A DNA stretch of 64,000 nt from Ryuthela nishihirai (lineage: Eukaryota > Arthropoda > Arachnida > Araneae > Heptathelidae), in assembly GCA_038380435.1 (NCBI GenBank), contig JAWZYU010000009.1:66059901-66123900 (forward strand), given 5' to 3'. Under the pieces are notes generated by a model that worked only from the letters and a program-made list of their open reading frames with translations, was not told the origin of the DNA and searched no databases. Shown in pieces: positions 45,840 through 56,856 of the stretch (position 1 is its first letter; each line of letters begins with the position of its first letter). The position numbers and the translations under genes were made by a program.

Positions 45840-46580
45840 TTAATGAATAGGAGGTGGTTTGTATCCATGTCCGGAATCATCCAAGGGACATGGATTGGTG
45901 ACAGCTCTTTGTAGAGGAGCGATAATTTTCTTTTTTGGCCCTGGTGGGGGCCCCTTTGGTTTGGTAGGTCTAGCCATCTGAGGACGGGAAAGAGGAGATC
46001 TTCCAGTGGAAGTGGAAGGCTGAGTCGAAGGAATGGAAACCCGAGTTGCTGTCAAAGTTGACACCAATGTTGGTTTCACCTGCACAAGGAGGTATTTAGC
46101 TGCAGGCAAGAAAGATTCAGTGGGTGGTACACTGGTGTCAGTCTGCACTGCCATTGAAGGCACTGGAATGACGTGCTTTCCAATGACCACTGGCATAGGA
46201 AACCTTGCCAGGTGTGACAGGCAGTGCAGCAAGCTTTCTTGCCTCAGCGTATAAGATGTTATTGGTGGTCTTTAGGCATTGCATCTCCTTTTCCTCCTTC
46301 CATTTGGGACAATTGTGGGAATATACCAGATGGTCGCCACTATAGCTTGCCTTTTTTGTGGTGCAGTCAGGATCAAAGTGACCCTTGCTGCCACAGAGAG
46401 CACTGGTGGGTATGCCCAGGCAAGCTATGCATGTATGACCACATATCTGGCACTGAAAGCAGTGCAGAGGGTTCAGTATATATGGTAATACCTCACAATA
46501 CAAATAACCTGCCTTGATGGAAGAAGGAAGGCATAGCATGTTAAAGGTTATAATCAGTGCCAGACATGTCGCGATGGTAA
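45840..46580 (-). pseudogene. I-clade LINE: ORF1 (gag-like) zinc-knuckle region
   Basis: Minus-strand translation gives PLHCFQCQICGHTCIACLG, CGSKGHFDPDC and NCPKWKEEKEMQCLKTTNNI then LYAEARKLAAL: three CCHC-like knuckles followed by the W-x-x-E-K-E-I ... YAEAR block of I-type ORF1 proteins, then a proline-rich tail. It is fused in frame to an endonuclease fragment upstream, which is not the normal order. Confidence 0.75.
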
Positions 46581-46734
46581 ATTGCATGTCGTGATTGCAA
46601 GGCCCTCCATGGGAGATGGTGCACATCACAGGGAGGTGATCACTTCCGTAAGGGTTGTCCTTGACCTCCCCTCTAAAGAGTGGAAGGATCGAGGAGGAGA
46701 TGAGATCAATGGCAGTGAATGTGCGGGTTGGGGA

Positions 46735-47115
46735 GTGAAAGTACGTAGATGGTGGGGTGGCTGTCACAGTCACTCCACACAAAACTTTGAATTCCTATTG
46801 GGGTGTGATCACTGAATGGGGCCATCTCAAAGTCACCGAGGAGGAAATCCTCTCAGAGCTCACTCTCCAAGGAATAACAGTGGTCCACCAGGTTATGACA
46901 TGTCGTGATGGTAAATTGCAACATGTCGTGATGGTAATTGCAATTTACCATCACGACATGTCATAACCTGGTGGACCACTGTTATTCCTTGGAGAGTGAG
47001 CTCCGAGAGGATTTCCTCCTTGGTGACTTTGAGATGGCCCCACTCAGTGATCACACCCCAATAGGAATTCAAAGTTTTGTGGGGAGTGACTGTGACAACC
47101 ACCCCACCAATCTAT
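46735..47115. repeat. large palindrome of endonuclease sequence
   Basis: Arms of ~180 bp (46735-46919 and 46937-47115) are inverted copies around a ~17-bp spacer. Both encode the I-clade endonuclease segment ELREDFLLGDFEMAPLSDHT, once per strand. The minus-strand arm continues into TAIDLISS and YGSDHLPVM near 46680-46620. Confidence 0.8.
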
Positions 47116-47129
47116 GTGACCTTTAGGAG

Positions 47130-47400
47130 CAGTTACGAGTGTTTGGAATAAGCAGTCTCAACCTGCAAGTCTCCAGATTGTAAGCACTTGACGGATTTCA
47201 GCACACTTGCAAGATCTACCAAGAACAAAAAATGGGACATTTCCCCAATTACCTGATCACCCATGAAGTGGATGACCAGGAATCTTGGGGACACAAAGAC
47301 AATGGAGTAGATGACAAAAACAATGAAGATGGAGGCTCATGCTGAGCTCTCTTAACGGCATTGATCAAATCAATTGCATCATCAACTCTCATGATTATTA
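47130..47400 (-). pseudogene. I-clade LINE: ORF1 N-terminal region
   Basis: The minus strand reads FPRFLVIHFMGDQVIGEMSH and KCLQSGDLQVETAYSKHS, the conserved first part of I-type ORF1 (R-F-L-V-I-H ... L-x-S-G-D-L-L-V-E). The palindrome separates it from the zinc-knuckle part. Confidence 0.65.
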
Positions 47401-47861
47401 TTGTCTGGTTCAGTGCCCGCTGTCCCCACCCTCCACGGAGCCCAACAAGAAGATGTCTAGTTAGGTGCCAGGGCTATGGAGGCACTATACCCACACAGAC
47501 AGTGAGCCAAGCCCTCACAAATAAAAGGAGGAATGTGGTTGAGTAATGTGGTCATCCGATGCTCCACTATTCAGGATAGTACTACATCTAATGAAAGGCA
47601 CCACATGTCTCTCGTGCACTGATCGACACAAAGGAAAAACTGACATTGAAGCTGTGAAGTAGCAGAGAAGGAATCTATCGAAAGGATCTGCATTACACAA
47701 TAGTTGTCTAGTTCCATCTATTAATTCAAGAGAATGGAAACATTTGAATTTTGAGTCATGTCAAGGAATTATTGCCAATAGGATTTGGTAGCGGTAAAAC
47801 TGGAATATATAATGTAACTCTGCAATTGAATTATGCCCTCCATGTTCCAAGCTCTCATGGG

Positions 47862-48130
47862 GTCGAGGATGGTTGGGAGAGGGGACCCACTGTACAGCGA
47901 GGATGGTTGGGAGAAGGGTGTTGGCCTCCCGTGAAGGCCATCCAGCGTGTTCTTTAACGTGAGTGGGGTATGACTCTCCCACACACAGAGCCACAGCTTA
48001 ATGTCCCATCTGACGGACAGCGACCTTTTCAAGCCCAAAAGTGACCCCAGTTCACTGTGGGCAGGGCAGGGAGTGGGACAGAGAAAATCTCTACACTTGC
48101 CCTGATGGAACCTGAACCTGAGAATTGCAG
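47862..48130 (-). mobile_element. SINE-2 copy nested in the I-clade LINE
   Basis: On the plus strand: GGGAGAAGGGTGTTGGCCTC, CCATCCAGCGTGTTCTTTAA, GGTATGACTCTCCCACACAC and TTCAAGCCCAAAAGTGACCC, the complement of SINE-2. The tRNA head is degraded and there is a short internal duplication (GAGGATGGTTGGGAGA). Confidence 0.75.
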
Positions 48131-48650
48131 GTTATGAGTGAAAAGAAAAGAGAAATGTGCAGAAATAAACTTTCTTCACCAAAGGAACTAAGCGAAAAAT
48201 TAGCAAAACTGTGAACAACCAAACTGGCCTCAAAAAGAAAGGACAACTACAAAAGGAAAATAAGTTGTGGGGAAACTTGCAAACCTGTACCTGGATGTGG
48301 GCAATGTGCTAAGGTCAACCACTGCTCTGCATAGTTGACCCTAGTAGGTCCTGCCCACCAGTCAATTGCTCCTGGGGGGCCAACCTAGGAGCTACCATTT
48401 ACCAGAAGCAGAGGCCAAAGTAGTGTGTAGCAGCGGCCCCGGAATTCGCTGCCCAGCCCTGTGATGAACAGACTCCCCAATAGTAAGGTGGCCAAAGGGG
48501 ACCCTGCCAGTCATGAGATGAGAGAAGATGGGGATCCTCCTTTCCCAGGACATGGGTCTCTGTGCACAGCAAACGTGGGTGAGCATTCAGGATTCTGTGA
48601 AGGTATCTGAACCACTGGAATCTTCACAGGGTGGTCCCCTCACCACAAGC

Positions 48651-49650
48651 AATTACAAGAAGAAATGCCGAAACTGAATTAGAAAGCTATTCCCAGATTG
48701 GTTAAGTGTTTGAGCTTTAGCCATCCATTTTTTAAAAAAGAAATATTATTTTGATCAATTTTAGATCTAAAAAAATTAAGGTGATCAGGTGTGATTTGAT
48801 TGAACCAGAATGGACAACAACAATCTGATGTACAACAGTATTTTTTTCAGAAATTATTCTCACTAACTAGGCCAATAATCTTTCTCCTTCGTTTTTGAGA
48901 TTAAAAAAAAAAGTTTCTGCAACACACATGTAACTTGCAGATGTACCCGACATTGCTTGGGACAAACACTTCAAAATATATAGAAGATGACAATCTCCAT
49001 GTTGCAAGCTTTCAATTGACATACAACTTATTATCGATCCCGTAAAATCTCTCCTTTTTTGTGGTGGAGCACGAAGGGACATGATTTAAAGACGCTTATG
49101 ATATTCCACACATCAGAGGGTTTCATTTTATACGTAGCCTGTTATCCTCAAGAAGTGTTTATGCATTTCCCCATTTTTGAGATGTGCTGTTTTTGGTTGG
49201 CAGTTGCCAATCCAAATTCAACGAGGTAATTTGGTAGAATAACTTTTGCTGCTTTAGTATGTTTGCTGTTGCCTGATACACACACTTGGAAGGCAGTGGG
49301 ATGAGGAAGATCCTAGCACAAAAATAACTTCAATCAGGGTGTCTCTGGTGGAAGGGAAAACACACAAACTGCCAACTGGTTCAGAAGGCGATGTCACTTG
49401 ACAGCAAATATGCTAAGTTATGAAGAAGTTGCAAATCGAATTTCGTGATTTTAACTCCTACGAGTTAAGGCAGTTTTCCTTATTTTTTGGGGGCAAACTA
49501 TTAACAAAAATTCCCTTTGACTTTAGAAACCATCATACAAAATTGGGTTATATCATAATGTATAGTGAATAGACAGACTATTTTCCAAATTACATATAAT
49601 ATTCTTTCCCTCTCCATTAAATAAAAATATAATTAAAAAATAATAAATTT
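48651..49650. other. nothing recognised
   Basis: Mixed-composition DNA without a supportable exon or element. Confidence 0.3.
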
Positions 49651-49654
49651 AACT

Positions 49655-49758
49655 CTCAAGTAGCTACTTGCCACAGAGGTCTGACAGGAGAATGTCAGTA
49701 TAATACACCTTAGACATCTGTAAGGTAGGAGAAACTTCAGGAGAAAGACACCACAGAA
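49655..49758 (-). mobile_element. SINE-1 3' fragment
   Basis: Plus strand: CAAGTAGCTACTTGCCACAG, then AGGTCTGACAGGAGAATGTC, the complement of the SINE-1 3' half. Confidence 0.75.
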
Positions 49759-49884
49759 TTTTGTAGAGTCCAGCATCAGCAAAACAATTTTTTTTTCACA
49801 AAACTATCTATCGAATGATTTAAAGTCAACAGGTAAATCTGTGGATTTACTATTGATTGATTAAACTGTACAACACTGAAAATA

Positions 49885-50033
49885 ATTTGGCAATGCAATA
49901 CCTGGTAACTATGCATCATTCGAAGCAACGGAATAAAGGGGAGCCAGTGCATCATTTGAGGCAATGCAATACCAGGGAGCCAGTGCATCATTTGAGGCAA
50001 TGCAATACCAGGGAGCTAGTGCATCATTCAGGA
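49885..50033. repeat. 36-bp minisatellite
   Basis: About four copies of GAGCCAGTGCATCATTTGAG plus GCAATGCAATACCAGG. The last repeats are near identical, the first is divergent. The period of 36 keeps frame, but no protein is supported. Confidence 0.8.
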
Positions 50034-50039
50034 GTTACC

Positions 50040-51365
50040 CTTTCTCAGTTATCATCCATTCATGATTGTAGGTTGGGTGCTGTATGTGAGTGATATGCTT
50101 CATTCTTGTGTAAACAATGCAGACTATTTTTGTCACATTTGCATCAAAGTTACTTTTGTATCACAGAAGTGTGAAATAATGCCTGCCATCAAAAAGGTCT
50201 ACCACATTTACTTCGGGAGTAAGATTGGAAATGAACAGAGAGCTGGGCTCCGCATACAGTGTGTAGTAGTTGTACAATATGTCTTCGCAGCTCGCTAAAT
50301 TGCAAGAGGTGGTCAATGCCAATTTGCCACTCCTATGATATGACGTGAAACATACAACCATACGAATGACTTACTTTTGTATGACACCTCTGCTGAAAAG
50401 TGGTATTACTAAAAAGAAAAAGCACACAATAAACTACCCCAACGTACTGTCTGCCATTTGCCCAATGCTACATGGGGAAAACCTGATCATCCCAGAGCAC
50501 ATCATTATGATGTGGACTCAAAGGAGGAAGAGAAGAAAAAATAGGAACAGAGGTAATAGCACCTGTAGATCGCAACTACACACTATAACATCAGATTCAC
50601 CTAACGAGATCATGCAGAAAGAGTTGAATGATCTTGTTAGAGATCTGCAGCTGTCAAAGAGCAAGGCAGAACTCTTAAGATCCAGACTGCAGCAGTGGAA
50701 TCTCGTTGACAGAAATGTGAAAGTGCATATTGTAGCCACCAAAAAAAGATCTGGGATATATATGTAGGCTATGGTAGGTAACATGTTTGCTTGCAAAGAT
50801 GTTTATGGTTTATTCATATCCTCTACATGACATAGTCCAGGATTCCTTGAAATTAAGCATGAAAGCCATTCTTCTATACAATGGGAATGTGTTGCCTTCT
50901 GTTCCAGTAGGCCATGCTGTTAATACGAAGGAAACTTATGACAATGTGAAACAATTACTTCAATACATAAATTATGACAAATACAAGTGGCATATTTGTG
51001 TGGACTGAAAAGCCAATGCTCTTTTACAAGTCATTACTACAGCTCAGATATACAAAGTTCTGTTGCTTCCTTTGCAAATGGAATAGTAGAGAAAGTATCT
51101 CATTATGTAAAGAGGATTTGGCCTTTTTGTCAATCACTAGAGCCAGGGAAGAAGAATATACAGCATCATACACTGATACAATCCATGAAGATTTTGTTGC
51201 CACCTTAACACATAAAATTGGGCCCATGGTTCAAATGCAAACTGCCTTTCTGTACCTTTGACAGAAATTTCCAAGTTTAGTGATGCAAAGTTAAAAGAGG
51301 GTGTTTTCACCGGTCCAGATATTTGCTCACTGCTACATCATGAGATATTTGATCATATTGTTATG
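50040..51365 (+). pseudogene. broken copy of an uncharacterised multi-copy protein family
   Basis: Pieces of one protein occur in order with frame changes: a cysteine motif (VNNADYFCHICIKVTFVSQK) near 50110; TKKKKHTINYPNVLSAICPM at 50345-50767; a leucine-rich PNEIMQKELNDLVRDLQL ... SRLQQWNL block; LPSVPVGHAVNTKETYDNVK and KWHICVD at 50787-51008; CCFLCKWNSRE and SLEPGKKNIQHHTLIQSMKI at 50974-51261; and a final KLKEGVFTGPDI. From memory this order belongs to a large uncharacterised family found in many copies in arthropods, Hydra and frogs, suggesting transposon origin. The function is unknown. Confidence 0.6.
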
Positions 51366-51576
51366 AATTAAACAGATGACAATTGAGTGTGATTTCAAAA
51401 AAATAGTATTTAACAATTATAATTCTAAAATAATGTAATTTATTACAAAAGTAAGAATGAAAACATTTATATAAACTCAACTAATATAAATCTATATCAG
51501 TATAAAAACAAACCTTCAGAAGAGAAAAGCATCTTTTCTTACTATTCATACAAAGAAATGTTTCCTCTAAAATTCT

Positions 51577-51956
51577 GGGGCGAGGGTGGCTCAGTTGATA
51601 GCACACCAGGCTTGTAATCTATAGTTCCCAGGTTCGAGTCCCAGCTGGGTCAGCTTTGAGATTTATCTCCGCAAAATTCCCTGCCTAGAGGCAGTAGGGG
51701 ACACCGATGGGCTTGGAAAGGCTGCCGTCTGTCGGATGGGATCTTAAGCCTTGGCCCTGTGTGCAGGAGAGCCATACCCTGCACACGTTAAAGAACACAC
51801 TGGATGGCCTTGATGGGAGGCTACCATCTTTCTCCCAACAGCTGTTCCAGTGGGTCCCCTCCCTCAACCTTCTCCGAGCCTTTGGGGTCCATGTGACCTG
51901 GCCATTTAGCCCATGGTGTGCAAAAAAGTGCAGCTCAGAGGTAAAACAACCCAACT
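51577..51956 (+). mobile_element. SINE-2, full-length copy with 12-bp target duplication
   Basis: The tRNA head (A box GGTGGCTCAGTTGATAGCAC, B box GGTTCGAGTCCCAGC) has the anticodon loop CTTGTAA, giving UGU (Thr). The body runs to GAGGTAAAACAACCCAA. CTCTAAAATTCT lies on both sides (51565-51576 and 51957-51968). This is the reference copy for the family in this window. Confidence 0.9.
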
Positions 51957-51977
51957 CTCTAAAATTCTTACTAACAT

Positions 51978-52382
51978 TAATTAATAGATTCTGAAAAAAA
52001 TTTAGTGCCGACACGGTGGGAATCGAACCCGCATCTCTCCAGATTCATGCCAGAGCGCACTACCATTGTACCACACATCGGACAATGAAATTTTTCAGAA
52101 TAAGACCTTATAAATCTTCTTCATTGAGATGTGGCGGAGACAGGCCATCTATACCCAAGGAGATGCAACTTTTTCAGTCATTGCTATTGATTATCAGATG
52201 TTAATGAGAAGGTCGCTAATGCTAAAGCGTTAATATATAATTAAAAATCAATCCATAGTGAATGCACAGTATTCCCAGTTAAGATAGACATCAAACATTA
52301 ATTAATAGATTCTGAAAAAAATTCATCACCAACACGGTGGGTTCAATTCCCCCTGTGTCGATGATGATTTTTTTCACTTAGG
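51978..52382 (-). mobile_element. tRNA-like cassette (first family), one unit plus an inverted stub
   Basis: The minus strand matches the 7.1-8.3 kb cassette: hairpin DNA (AACGC-type), the GATGGC block, a tRNA-like segment at 52007-52082 with loop CATGAAT, and a T run. A second unit starts near 52300 (TTAATTAATAGATTCTGAAA) but at the T arm switches to the opposite strand (GGTTCAATTCCCCCTGTGTC), a head-to-head junction. Confidence 0.65.
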
Positions 52383-53275
52383 CAGGTTCTTGAGAAATGT
52401 TTAAAATTTCACAAACCTGTGGTTACCAACTTTGTACATTTCAAAAAGTCTTTTAAATCTGTTTGTTGACTGTCATAATTTGTGGTTGTTCATGAGATCT
52501 TATGGCTTACCAGACAAGTTAGTCAACATAATGAAAGCACTCTATAATAGCGTGTGCATTGGTAAAGATTGTAGCAATTGGTTTAACATCGATTCTGGTG
52601 TTTCATAAGGGTGCAGTTTGTTCCCTTTTCTGTTTAGTTTGGTTACCAATTATGTTATGCAGAATTCACTGCACACGAAAGAATTGGGCTTAAAAAGTCT
52701 GGAGATCTGAAAATATCCGATTTAGATTATGCTGATGATTTGGCCCTTTGACAAATGATGTTGACGAGATGGACCCTTTCGTGAGAGCTGTTGATGAAGA
52801 AGGGGAGAACTAGGATGCGAGAAAGAAGGGGAGACTTAGGATGTGATGGGCAGACAATGTCAAACAGGACTTGTTAGACTTGGTCTATAGTGGTGAGATG
52901 CAGCAGATGTAACTCAGGAGAGAGGTGTTTGGAGAAAAATTGCACAATCTGGTTGGACCTCTATAGATGCTTGAGGATGATTATGATGAATGTACATACA
53001 CTGCACGACATTGAAATTTGGCCCTTTGACAAATGATGTTGATGAGATGGACCCTTTCGTGAGAGTTGTTGATGAAGAAGGGGAGACCTAGGATGCGAGA
53101 AAGAAGGGGAGACTTAGGATGTGATGGGCAGACAATGTCAAACAGGACTTGTTAGACTTGGTCTACAGTGGTGAGATGCAGCAGATGTAGCTCAGGAGAG
53201 AGGTGTTTGGAGAAAAATTGCACAATCTGGTTGGACCTCTATAGATACTTGAGGATGATTATGATGAATGTACAT
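52383..53275 (+). pseudogene. RTE-like LINE fragment with internal tandem duplication
   Basis: RT pieces (LRQ-x-LEKCLKF, the decayed motif A block, motif B near 52590-52640, YADDLAL near 52728-52750), then a jump to the C-terminal GRPRMR and 3' end. The part from TGGCCCTTTGACAAATGATG to the Tc1-like terminus is present twice (see 52741-53296). Confidence 0.75.
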
Positions 53276-53296
53276 ACACTGCACGACATTGAAATT
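52741..53296 (+). repeat. 278-bp tandem duplication
   Basis: 52741-53018 and 53019-53296 are nearly identical. Each holds the LINE 3' fragment plus the first ~20 bp of the Tc1-like terminal repeat (CACTGCACGACATTGAAATT). Confidence 0.85.
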
Positions 53297-54678
53297 ACCC
53301 AACTCAGGAGTGGGGGGGGATAGGGGTGAAATGTAGCACACACATAATACATATTGGTATACCACGATTTAATTTGCAGCCACTTACAGTGGTTAGAAGA
53401 TGAGATAATGCAGCACAATGTGACTGCCTCAGTAGGTGGTTGCACCGCCGTGAACGGGAATACAGGCAGCAATACAGCGTGGCATGGAGTCATACAGTTG
53501 ACGAATGATCCTGAGAATTGCACACCAAGCAGCATTGACTTGCTCCCATAATTTAAGATTCTGTGCAGGCCAGTGAGAGGATTGCACACGTCATCCAATG
53601 TGGTCCCACAGATTTTCCATTGAGGATAAATCTGGAGATCGTGCTGACTATGGCAATACTTGAACTTGTTGCAAACACCGTCTGGAGACCCTAGCAGCAT
53701 GTATACGGGCATTGTCATGCTGGAAAATGGGCTGCTGCATGCCTCTCAGGAACGGTAACAAAATGGGCTACAGAACTGTGATAGCATATTGTGCAGTTGT
53801 CAATGTTCCCATGATGCAAACAAGAGGTGACCTACTGTCATAACCAATAGCACTACATACCATTATGCCTAGCTGTCAGGCGGTGTGCCAGTTGCGAACA
53901 AAAGCTGGATCCATCCTCTCCAGGTTGTTGCCATACACGGACCCGTCAATCGTCAGCACCCAGACAGAGACAGGATTCATCACTAAATTCAACAGTATTC
54001 CATTTGTGATCCCAGTTTGCATGACTTTGGCACCAGGCCAGATGAGTGCTGCGATAATTTGCAGTCAATGACAGTCAACGTAATGGTTGCCTAGAGCGCA
54101 GGTGTGCCTCATGCAACCTTCAGTTTACCATTTGGGTCGTTATGGGGGATATCCAATGGTCAGTCGAATATTGCCTGCAGTGCTCTGTGGTAATGAATGA
54201 GCATGTTGAACAATGTGCCTATCAAGCCGTGCTGACATCTGTTGGACGGCACCACTCCCTCTGTGATGCATGCTAGAACCTTCATTTTGCCACTGTTGCC
54301 AACAGCTTGTGCATTCCGATGAACATGGGCAATGACACAACGTGTAGTCCATCCAGCTACACATAGGCTTATCATTCTTCCTCTCTCCAAAGCATCCAAA
54401 TGGCGATAAACCTGTCGATGGTGTGTACCAGGCATTTTCAGCCTTGGCTGAACAATTTCGAAGCGGAACTACCTAATCTCAACCATTCGCACAACTTCCA
54501 CCTGAATAAACACAATACCATCTCTGTTCCTTCTTGCACATTTCATCTCTTGAACTACGCACATCATTGGCACTGGATTATCATCATTTGCATATCTCAA
54601 CTGCGCACACCCATCCTTCTATTTGCATGTTTGTATGACATGTCCTTCGGGGTGGGGCACTTTCAATGTCGAGCAGTG
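53277..54678 (-). mobile_element. second Tc1-like DNA transposon
   Basis: Ends CACTGCACGACATTGAAATT and (other side) CACTGCTCGACATTGAAAGT, flanked by TA at 53275-53276 and 54679-54680. Length 1402 bp. Different family from the element at 29346-30530. A (TA)n run adjoins the right end. Confidence 0.8.
53400..54435 (-). pseudogene. Tc1-like transposase, degenerate
   Basis: Start MPGTHHRQVYRHLDALERGR followed by MISLCVAGWTTRCVIAHVHR, the N-terminal helix-turn-helix of this transposase type. In other frames the minus strand gives PIFQHDNARIHAAR (catalytic Asp block), SPDLSSMENLWDHIG (third acidic residue block) and a C-terminal PVHGGATTY. Several shifts and stops make it non-functional. Confidence 0.75.
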
Positions 54679-55129
54679 TATATATATATAATATATATTA
54701 TGAAGTACAGTGGCATAGTATCAAGGGAGATTATTAGATTAAGTCTTCCCAGAGAAAAATAAACTAAATGGTTTTAGTTGAAATCATGCATTTTTAAGAA
54801 TAAATAGATAATAATAAGCTTCTATATTGAAGTAATTTAATTCTCTATGACACTGTTAAATGTTTTTAAGTACAACACATGGACTATGCTATCAAGTATC
54901 AATAATTATCAGAGAGAGATTTATGTACCATGCCGTAAAGGATGGAAAGTAACAGGAGCTTCTTGGAATGTTTTTGGTGAAAAATATAAAATTCGATGTT
55001 CTTGCCGGCAAGAGATGTCTCAGTGGAGATTAAGATAATGATGACTGCTGCCAGTGGTCTACTCACATTGGTGAATGACATAATCATTTATACTTTTTGA
55101 TAGCATAGGGTGCTTAAAAAGTTTTAGTT

Positions 55130-55177
55130 CCACGACGCACGTTTCGCATTGTTCCTATCGGCGCTTCATCAGGTGAG
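55130..55177 (-). ncRNA. hammerhead-like ribozyme motif (left arm)
   Basis: Minus strand order: stem I strand (CTCAC), CTGATGA (55172-55166), a 20-nt stem II region, GAAA (from 55145), a 3-bp stem III with 2-nt loop, GTC as the cleavage triplet (55136-55134), and GTGG pairing back to stem I. One extra A sits between CTGATGA and stem II, and two stem II pairs are lost. A very short stem III is known for Penelope-encoded hammerheads. Confidence 0.5.
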
Positions 55178-55699
55178 AAGTGAGGGACTTGATGCAGGAG
55201 AGGCAGTTGGTCGGTGAGCACGGGGTGCCATAAATTGACATGTCAGTGGTTCAGCTCTGAGGATCGGAGTGGTCGGCGGAAGTGTGGGTGGAGGTAATGC
55301 GATCTGCATGTAACAGAGGTTGGGAGAGTGTGGGATTATGGGAAATCGCCATGATATGCGTATGTCAAGGGAAGCATCACTGTTTCTGGGTAGTAATTCA
55401 TCTTTATAATGTGTGGGGTACTTTGAGTGAATTAATAAATTTGGTAAACTGAAAATTGGGGTTAAGATAATTATGTTATTGAGGGTCTGAATAATGGTTT
55501 TCTTATTGGTATTACTATAGGGAGTTTTTGTGTGTGTCTGGGGGGGATACATTGATCGCCGATTTTAGGAGGTATTATGGAGGTGTCCTAAAGGGTTAGG
55601 TGGGTGTGTATTATTGCAGGTGGCAAATGGGGATCGACGATGAGAGAGGAGAGTGTTCAGGGTGGCGTGGTATTTCCGAGGTGTATGCTATATCCCCTA

Positions 55700-56012
55700 A
55701 GTATCAGACGCCATGCTGGGGGGAGGGGGACAATATCTGTGTTGCAGAGTTCGGTCAGTTTTATGTTGATGAGGTTATTTTCTGTGACGGCTAGTTGGAA
55801 TTTGGTAGGTAGGGATACTGTAATTTTAGCGGAGTGAAAATCAGCGGGCAGATTGTTTTCAGTGATTGCTTGAGATAGTGCGGTTTTTTGTAGTTTATTT
55901 AATATGTCTTATTTGTGCTCTTTAAGTCAGGCATTAAATGGGCGTGAAGTTTTACCTATGTATTTGTCTTTGGGGAAGATTTTACCTGTGGGGTCATTGA
56001 GTTGAATGTAGT
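55700..56012 (-). pseudogene. GIY-YIG endonuclease fragment (left arm)
   Basis: Minus strand reads YYYIQLNDPTGKIFPKDKYI then GKTSRPFNA, a stop in place of Arg, LKEHK, a second stop, then KTALSQAITENNLPADFHSA and KFQLAVTENNLIN. Y-Y-I, K-Y-I-G-K-T, R/stop-L-K-E-H and the later A-x-x-x-N ... F-x-x-A-K-I and E-N-x-L-I-N positions fit a Penelope-type GIY-YIG domain that nicks target DNA. Two internal stops kill it. Confidence 0.6.
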
Positions 56013-56049
56013 AGTAAACGATCGCGACCATATACCCAGCTCTGGAGGA

Positions 56050-56330
56050 GATTACTACATTCAACTCAATGACCACACAGGTAAAATCTTCCCCAAAGAC
56101 AAATACATAGGTAAAACTTCATGCCCATTCAATGCCCGACTTAAAGAGCACAAATACGACATCTTAAATAAACTATAAAAAAACCACACTATCTCAAGCA
56201 ATCACCGAAAACAATCTGCCCACTGATTTTCACTCCGCTAAAATTATAGTATCTCCACCTACCAAATTCCAACTAGCCATCACAGAAAATATCCTCATCA
56301 ATGTAAAACTGACCGAACTCTGCAACGGGG
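56050..56330 (+). pseudogene. GIY-YIG endonuclease fragment (right arm)
   Basis: Plus strand reads YYIQLNDHTGKIFPKDKYIG then KTSCPFNARLKEHKYDIL before a frameshift; KFQLAITENILINVKLTEL resumes near 56265. It keeps the ARLKEH arginine that the left arm has lost. Confidence 0.6.
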
Positions 56331-56856
56331 ATATAACATACACTTCGGAAATTCTACGCCCCCCTAAACACTCTCCTCTGCCATCGTCAATCCCCATTTG
56401 CCACCTGCAATAATACACACCCACCTAACCCTTTAGAACACCTCCATAATACCTCCTAAAATCGGCGATCAATGTAACCCCCCACCCCTCACAAAAACTC
56501 CCTATAGCAATACCAATAAGAAAACCATTATTCAGACCCTCAGCAACATAATTATCTTACACCCAATTTTCAGTTTACCAAATTTATTAATTCACTAAAA
56601 GTACCCCACTCATTATAAAGATGAATTACTACCCAGAAACAGTGTTGCTTCCCTCGACATACACATATCATGGCGATTTCCCATAATCCCACACTCTCCC
56701 AACCTCCATTACATGCAGATCACATTAACGCCACCCACACTTCTGCTGACCACTCCAGTCCTCGGAGCTGAACCACTGACATGTCAATTTATGGCACCCT
56801 CCCCCCTCTCCCACACTCACCAACCAACTGCCTCTCCTGCATTAAGTCCCTCACTT

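Larger units (their letters stand above)
42215..48650 (-). mobile_element. I-clade LINE, scrambled composite
   Basis: Minus-strand pieces of one non-LTR element type: 5' region (~48650-48250), ORF1 N-terminus (~47400-47130), ORF1 zinc knuckles (~46580-45850), endonuclease end (~46920-46600), RT (45660-43446), RNase H and terminal zinc finger (43460-42457), and a 3' end CCATAAAACCTCAACCAACC at ~42215-42250. The order is disturbed: endonuclease lies inside ORF1, the RT start occurs twice, and there are two palindromic junctions. A SINE-2 copy is nested at 47862-48130. 47560-47860 is not recognised. Confidence 0.75.

Noticed and set aside
55169..55552. 127-codon minus-strand frame in the palindrome arm
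   Set aside because: Lies between the GIY-YIG piece and the hammerhead-like motif, is Pro/Thr-rich and unlike any domain. The matching region of the other arm is not preserved as an open frame.
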